NCBI GenBank assembly: GCA_029238515.1
Contig: JAQWFW010000013.1
Location: 1 to 64,000, forward strand
Source: Flavobacteriaceae bacterium
GTDB lineage: Bacteria > Bacteroidota > Bacteroidia > Flavobacteriales > Flavobacteriaceae
Direction of reading: 5' to 3'
Length of the DNA stretch: 64,000 bases
The position numbers and the translations under genes are program-made. How positions within the stretch are numbered: position 1 is the stretch's first letter; each line of letters starts with the position of its first letter. A model generated the notes under the pieces. It saw only the letters and a list, made by a program, of their open reading frames with translations. It did not search any database and had not been told where the DNA came from. This document shows positions 59,546 through 64,000 of the stretch, piece by piece.

Positions 59546-60310
59546 TTAGTGATTTAATTCTAATAATACAGGGCAGTGATCGCTATGGACTGCCTCCGAT
59601 AGTATAACGGCTCTTTTTATTTTTTCTTTTAAAGGATTTGCAACTAAAGTATAATCTAAACGCCAACCTTTGTTGTTTGCTCTAGCATTGGCTCTGTAAC
59701 TCCACCAGCTATATTGGTGAGGAGCTTTGTTCAATTCGCGAAAAGCATCAACAAAACCGCTGTTTAAAAAATCAGTCATCCAAGCACGTTCCTCAGGCAA
59801 AAACCCTGAGACATTTTTGTTACGTACTGGATCGTGAATATCTATAGCTTCGTGACAAATATTGTAATCGCCACAAATCACAAGATTGGGAATCTCTTTT
59901 TTTAATTTATCAATATAGATTTTTAGCAGATCCATGTATTCAAATTTGTGTTCCAAACGCTGAATATTGGTACCTGATGGCAAATACATGCTCATTATAG
60001 AAACGCCTGAAAAGTCTGCGCGGATGTTTCGCCCCTCAAAATCCATAGATTCAATTCCAGTGCCAAAAACTACATTTTCTGGTTTTGTTTTAGACAAAAT
60101 CGCAACTCCACTGTATCCTTTTTTTTGAGCACTAAACCAGTAGTTATAAGCGTATCCTGCTGACTCAAAAAGACTCAAGTCCAGCTGATCTTCTTGTGCT
60201 TTTATTTCTTGTAAACAAACCACATCTGGATCGGTTGCGACGAGCCATTCCAAAAAACCTTTTTTTAGTGCTGCTCGGATTCCATTGACGTTGTAGGAGA
60301 CTATTTTCAT
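59546..60310 (-). CDS. xth: Exodeoxyribonuclease III / AP endonuclease
   Basis: Base-excision repair nuclease of 254 aa. Motifs: IVSYNVNGIRAALKKG (metal Asn), VVCLQEIKAQEDQ (metal Glu), YSGVAILSK, CGDYNICHEAIDIHDP (Asp/Asn pair), RLDYTLVA, and the C-terminal SDHCPVLLEL (catalytic Asp-His). The catalytic set is complete. It is 11 bases upstream of the OmpA-type gene and starts 111 bases from the divergent large outer-membrane gene. Confidence 0.96.
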   Translation of the reverse strand: MKIVSYNVNGIRAALKKGFLEWLVATDPDVVCLQEIKAQEDQLDLSLFESAGYAYNYWFSAQKKGYSGVAILSKTKPENVVFGTGIESMDFEGRNIRADFSGVSIMSMYLPSGTNIQRLEHKFEYMDLLKIYIDKLKKEIPNLVICGDYNICHEAIDIHDPVRNKNVSGFLPEERAWMTDFLNSGFVDAFRELNKAPHQYSWWSYRANARANNKGWRLDYTLVANPLKEKIKRAVILSEAVHSDHCPVLLELNH

Positions 60311-60421
60311 AGAATGGATTGATATTTTAGCTAAAGTAATTAAAGCCTTACTTTTACACTAAATAATTTTTAGAGTTTTATAGAAAACTATCAACAAAAT
60401 ATTTTTATCTTTTTTTAGTTT

Positions 60422-63400
60422 ATGCTAAGCATGCACAGGTTCTACATTTCTGTACTTTTATTTTCATGTTCTTATGTCATGGCACAAGGAACAAAAGGCT
60501 TGTTTCAAACAAAAAAAATACAAACCGATAATTCTATTGTTTTGGATAGTGTGAGTATCAATCCGTCTTATTTTAAGGTTTTGGATGCCAACGGTAAAGT
60601 ACTTGATTCGACGCTATACTCGATAGATTTCAAAAAAGCTGTTTTAAGATTTGAAGATGCTTCTATTGTTACAGATTCCGTAGAGGTATCTTATTTAAAT
60701 TACCCTGATTTTTTAACAAAGACCTACAAACAGATAGATGAATCTGTGATTGTAAATTCCTCAGGTACATTGCGTCAATTGTATCAATTGTCTGAACCCA
60801 ACAATAACCAAGATATCATTCCATTTGATGGGCTGACGACCTCTGGTAGCATTGCTCGAGGTGTTACTATTGGCAACAATCAAAATTCTGTATTGAACAG
60901 CGAATTAGACTTGCAAATTAGTGGTAAAATAAGTGATAAAATTACCCTTAGAGCGTCTATTCAGGATGCCAATATACCTCTTCAGCAAAGTGGGTATTCT
61001 CAGCGTTTAGATGAGTTCGATCAAGTTTTTATAGAAGCTTTTACAGATCAGTGGGCTTTACGGGCTGGGGACATCGATTTGGTAGATAACAACTCATATT
61101 TTGGGGCATTTTCAAAACGTGTCCAGGGGTTATCTGTAAATTCAACATTTAAACACCAAAATGCGACAACAACAGCTTTTGCCTCTGGGGCATTGGTACG
61201 CGGGCAGTTTGTGACGAGTCAGTTTGTTGCACAAGAAGGTAACCAAGGGCCGTACAAGCTTAAAGGGCCAAATAACGAATTGTTTGTTTTGGTTGTTTCT
61301 GGAAGTGAAACAGTTTATGTAAATGGTGTAGCTCTTGAGCGTGGTGCGACAAAAGATTACATAATTGATTATAATGCAGGAGAAATTATTTTTAACCCAA
61401 CTTATCCCATCACTTCGGAAATGCGTATTACTGTTGATTACCAATATAGTGAGCGTAACTATACAAGATTTGTTGGCTATGCGGGTGCCAAATATAATTC
61501 TGAACATTTAAAATTAGGAGTGTCATTTTACAACGAAAATGATTTAAAAAATCAACCACTTCAGCAAAATCTAAATTCAAATCAGGCAGAAGTATTGGCC
61601 AATGCAGGTGATGACTCTTCCCTTATGATTGCTCCTTCTGAAACTCCAGCAGAGTTTAGTGAAAATAGAATTTTATACAAAAAGGAAGTCGTTGGGGGCG
61701 AGGAAGTTTATGTGTTTTCGAATAATTCTGAAGATAATTTATTTCAAGTCAATTTTTTGTTTGTAGGTGAACAACAAGGAGATTATGAATTGTCAAATTC
61801 AAGTACAATTTCGAATATTTATGCCTATGTACCACCAATTTCAGGGCAAAAACAAGGTAGTTATGCGCCTATTGTTCAATTGGTAGCGCCAGTGCAATTG
61901 CAACTAGCAGTTTTGAATGGCTCATATGTTCCAAGTGAGAAAACAATGATAGATTTTGAATTGGCAACAAGTAAAAATGATTTGAATTTATTTTCTTCAA
62001 TTTCGGATGATGATAACGATGGTCTTGCTGCTCGATATGCTTTAAATCAACATGTATTCAAGACTCAAAAAGGGTGGCAAATGCGTGTTGCTTCTGAGCT
62101 TGACTATATCCAAAAGAATTTTAGAAATTTGGAGGTTTTATACAACCCAGAATTTAATCGTGATTGGAATTTAGAACAACCTACAGGGAATCAAATTGTA
62201 GCGAATTTTGGGGATCAATCATTGATAACTGCTGGGACAACTTTTAGTGATGCCAATTTAAATCAAATAGACTATCAATTTCAGCACCTCAATTTTTCAG
62301 AGGAGTTTAATGGAAACCGTCATATTTTAAATTCAAAACTAGGCCTCAAAAATCTTGAATTTAGAACTTATTCGAGTATTTTGAATACTGATGGGACTCG
62401 TTCAAAATCTACATTTTTTCGTTCACTTTCTCAACTCAAATATGATGTAGGATCGTTTTGGCCTGGTATAAAATTTTCCACTGAGCAAAACGAAATTACG
62501 CAACACCCCACAAATGAATTGGATCTTCAAAGTCAAAAGTTTAGTGCATACGAAGCATTTGTGGGAATAGGCGATTCTACAAACGTTTTTTTAAAAGTAG
62601 GATACATCAAGAGACTCAATGACAGTGTGCAGAGCAACCAACTCAAACGTATCAATACCTCGGACACCTATTATTTGAATACACAAGTCGTTAAGAATCA
62701 AAATTCCAATTTAAGTGTGTATGCCAATTATCGCGTGTTTAGACCTGAAGATGAGCAGAAAGCGCAACAAAAAACACTTAATTCGCGATTGTTTTTTGGT
62801 CAAAAGTTTGCCCAAAATTTGGTGCAGTGGCAAACGGTTTATGAAACCAGTTCTGGACGACTTCCTCAGCAGGAATTTACCTATGTTGCTGTTGAACCAG
62901 GACAAGGTAGTTTTGTTTGGTTCGATTATAATAATAACGGTATTCAGGAACTTGAAGAATTTGAAGTCGCTCAGTTTCAAGATCAAGCAGCTTATATTCG
63001 CGTACTTTTGCCCAACCAAGTTTATATACGAACACATCAAAATCGTCTGAGTCAAACCCTTACTTTTGATCCTATTCAATGGCGTGGGTCTTCTGATAAA
63101 ACCAAAAGTTTTTGGTCTCATTTTTATAATCAAACTACTTTTTTGATAGACCGAAAGCAACGCAATGTAGGTCAAAATATAAGTTTGAATCCATTTCAAT
63201 CCAATTTTGAAGACCAATTGGCATTGCAGTCCAATTTTCGCAATCAATTGTTTTTTAATAGAGGGAAGCAATATTATACAGTATCCTATATTTTCTCTGG
63301 TTCTGAGCTACAGAATGTTCTTTCTTTTGGAACTATTGCCCAAAAAGGATATGCTCATCAATTAAATTTTACCCATAAGATTCAACAACAATGGCTTTTG

Positions 63401-63868
63401 AATCTTCAAGCTAATTTTGATAATAATAAGTCTGAAAGCGAAAACTATTCTTCCAAAAATTTTGATTTGGATGAGTTTTCATTGTACCCTAAAATTTCAT
63501 ATTTATTGGACGATAACAAACGTTTTGATGTTTTTTATCAATTCCAAAATTTGGACAATTTGATTCGTGCTAAAGAACAATTAAAACAACATAAATTGGG
63601 TGTTTCTGCAATGATGACTAAAAATCAAAAGGCATCTGTGTCAGCCGAGTTCAACTATTTTTCAAATATTTTTCAAGGCGATGCAAATACTCCAGTTGCT
63701 TATCAAATGATGGAAGGACTTCAGCCGGGCACAAACTTTACTTGGTCATTGATTGCTCAAAAAAAACTGACAAAATATTTAGATTTAAACCTCAATTATT
63801 TTGGGAGAAAAAGTGAAAACAGCCGTACAATTCATACGGGAACCGTTCAACTCAAGGCCTATTTTTAG
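60422..63868 (+). CDS. Very large outer-membrane protein of unknown function
   Basis: A 1148-residue exported protein with signal peptide ending SYVMAQ (residue 21 from the first ATG; a second ATG is 9 bases later). The N-terminal 300 residues contain beta modules, including the recurring surface-protein motif YIIDYNAGEIIFNPTYPITS EMRITVDYQYS (about 316-346). The remaining part is a long run of amphipathic strands with many aromatics, ending GTVQLKAYF, which suits a large outer-membrane barrel. FVWFDYNNNGIQELEEFE near 835 resembles a calcium-binding loop. No TonB box or plug was recognised. Function is unknown. Confidence 0.75.
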   Translation: MLSMHRFYISVLLFSCSYVMAQGTKGLFQTKKIQTDNSIVLDSVSINPSYFKVLDANGKVLDSTLYSIDFKKAVLRFEDASIVTDSVEVSYLNYPDFLTKTYKQIDESVIVNSSGTLRQLYQLSEPNNNQDIIPFDGLTTSGSIARGVTIGNNQNSVLNSELDLQISGKISDKITLRASIQDANIPLQQSGYSQRLDEFDQVFIEAFTDQWALRAGDIDLVDNNSYFGAFSKRVQGLSVNSTFKHQNATTTAFASGALVRGQFVTSQFVAQEGNQGPYKLKGPNNELFVLVVSGSETVYVNGVALERGATKDYIIDYNAGEIIFNPTYPITSEMRITVDYQYSERNYTRFVGYAGAKYNSEHLKLGVSFYNENDLKNQPLQQNLNSNQAEVLANAGDDSSLMIAPSETPAEFSENRILYKKEVVGGEEVYVFSNNSEDNLFQVNFLFVGEQQGDYELSNSSTISNIYAYVPPISGQKQGSYAPIVQLVAPVQLQLAVLNGSYVPSEKTMIDFELATSKNDLNLFSSISDDDNDGLAARYALNQHVFKTQKGWQMRVASELDYIQKNFRNLEVLYNPEFNRDWNLEQPTGNQIVANFGDQSLITAGTTFSDANLNQIDYQFQHLNFSEEFNGNRHILNSKLGLKNLEFRTYSSILNTDGTRSKSTFFRSLSQLKYDVGSFWPGIKFSTEQNEITQHPTNELDLQSQKFSAYEAFVGIGDSTNVFLKVGYIKRLNDSVQSNQLKRINTSDTYYLNTQVVKNQNSNLSVYANYRVFRPEDEQKAQQKTLNSRLFFGQKFAQNLVQWQTVYETSSGRLPQQEFTYVAVEPGQGSFVWFDYNNNGIQELEEFEVAQFQDQAAYIRVLLPNQVYIRTHQNRLSQTLTFDPIQWRGSSDKTKSFWSHFYNQTTFLIDRKQRNVGQNISLNPFQSNFEDQLALQSNFRNQLFFNRGKQYYTVSYIFSGSELQNVLSFGTIAQKGYAHQLNFTHKIQQQWLLNLQANFDNNKSESENYSSKNFDLDEFSLYPKISYLLDDNKRFDVFYQFQNLDNLIRAKEQLKQHKLGVSAMMTKNQKASVSAEFNYFSNIFQGDANTPVAYQMMEGLQPGTNFTWSLIAQKKLTKYLDLNLNYFGRKSENSRTIHTGTVQLKAYF

Positions 63869-63924
63869 CTTTTTGTTTGGTATAGTTTTTGTTATATGTG
63901 AGCTGTAATTTAAATCTACCTACT

Positions 63925-64000
63925 ATGAAAAAACTACTGTTATTCCTTCTTGTTTTAAGCTCAATTCAATTCTCAATTGCCCAAACTGAAACTCAATTAC
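63925..64000 (+). CDS. Start of an exported protein, cut by window end
   Basis: ATG at 63925 begins MKKLLLFLLVLSSIQFSIAQ, a clear signal peptide with cleavage after AQ, followed by TETQL at the edge. Only 25 residues are visible, so nothing can be said about function. It is co-directional with and 56 bases after the large outer-membrane protein gene. Confidence 0.75.
   Translation, partial: MKKLLLFLLVLSSIQFSIAQTETQL

Noticed and set aside
62711-63271. 186-codon open frame on the minus strand inside the large outer-membrane gene
   Set aside because: No recognisable domain or export signal; overlaps a much longer, signal-peptide-bearing gene.

Overview
The window reads as the chromosome of a marine-type flavobacterium (Bacteroidota, Flavobacteriia). 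The evidence is a complete SusC/SusD polysaccharide utilization locus, GLPGLI proteins, DUF2490 and DUF2807 proteins, AT-rich intergenic DNA, almost no Shine-Dalgarno sequences, and repeated upstream boxes of the Bacteroidota form TAnnTTTG. No rRNA, tRNA, CRISPR array, prophage or insertion sequence was found.

Layout. 1-4766 (+): the end of an arginine operon (argD-argF'-argB-argE-argH) with 4-base stop/start overlaps. 4763-8821 (-): a DUF2490 membrane protein, a beta carbonic anhydrase and a SulP transporter (probably bicarbonate), then a TetR regulator coupled to a small membrane protein. 8822-9420: AT-rich non-coding DNA with a likely TetR operator and an isolated UUCG hairpin terminator. 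9421-24455 (+): a beta-1,3-glucan (laminarin-type) locus with a membrane sensor/LuxR regulator, SusC, SusD, a multimodular glycan-binding lipoprotein, a PKD lipoprotein, an internal terminator, then GH16, GH3 and GH16 enzymes. 24445-28248: waaA, a DegT-type aminotransferase and a secreted amidohydrolase. 28261-34977 (-): lspA, fabD, folA, thyA, nupC, a bifunctional nuclease gene and etfAB. 35126-38563 (+): pdhB and the membrane pyrophosphatase hppA. 38639-40039 (-): a deoxynucleoside kinase and an exported protein. 40144-44664 (+): two GLPGLI proteins and a TonB-dependent-receptor-like protein. 44677-46055 (-): metK with a SAM-II type riboswitch. 46139-47976 (+): a PagL-like protein and a DUF2807 lipoprotein. 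48089-52207 (+): an aromatic amino acid operon (prephenate dehydratase, aminotransferase, tyrA, DAHP synthase-chorismate mutase) behind a leader-peptide attenuator. 52279-57525 (+): rsgA, dtd, a MazG-like gene, aroA, queA and rlmN. 57538-60310 (-): an aldo/keto reductase, an OmpA-type lipoprotein and xth. 60422-64000 (+): a very large outer-membrane protein and the start of another exported protein.

The most notable observations are regulatory. First, a 25-codon leader peptide, with 9 aromatic residues in an 11-residue stretch, sits before the phenylalanine/tyrosine operon, with antiterminator and terminator pairings that fit ribosome-mediated attenuation. Second, a SAM-II-like aptamer precedes metK, followed by a segment complementary to two conserved parts of the aptamer. 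Third, there is a perfect 24-base palindrome between divergent etfBA and pdhB, and a 17-base palindrome over the likely tetR promoter. The glucan locus looks complete: sense and regulate (9421), bind and import (SusCD and two lipoproteins), hydrolyse (two GH16, one GH3). An internal terminator probably sets binding/import expression above enzyme expression.
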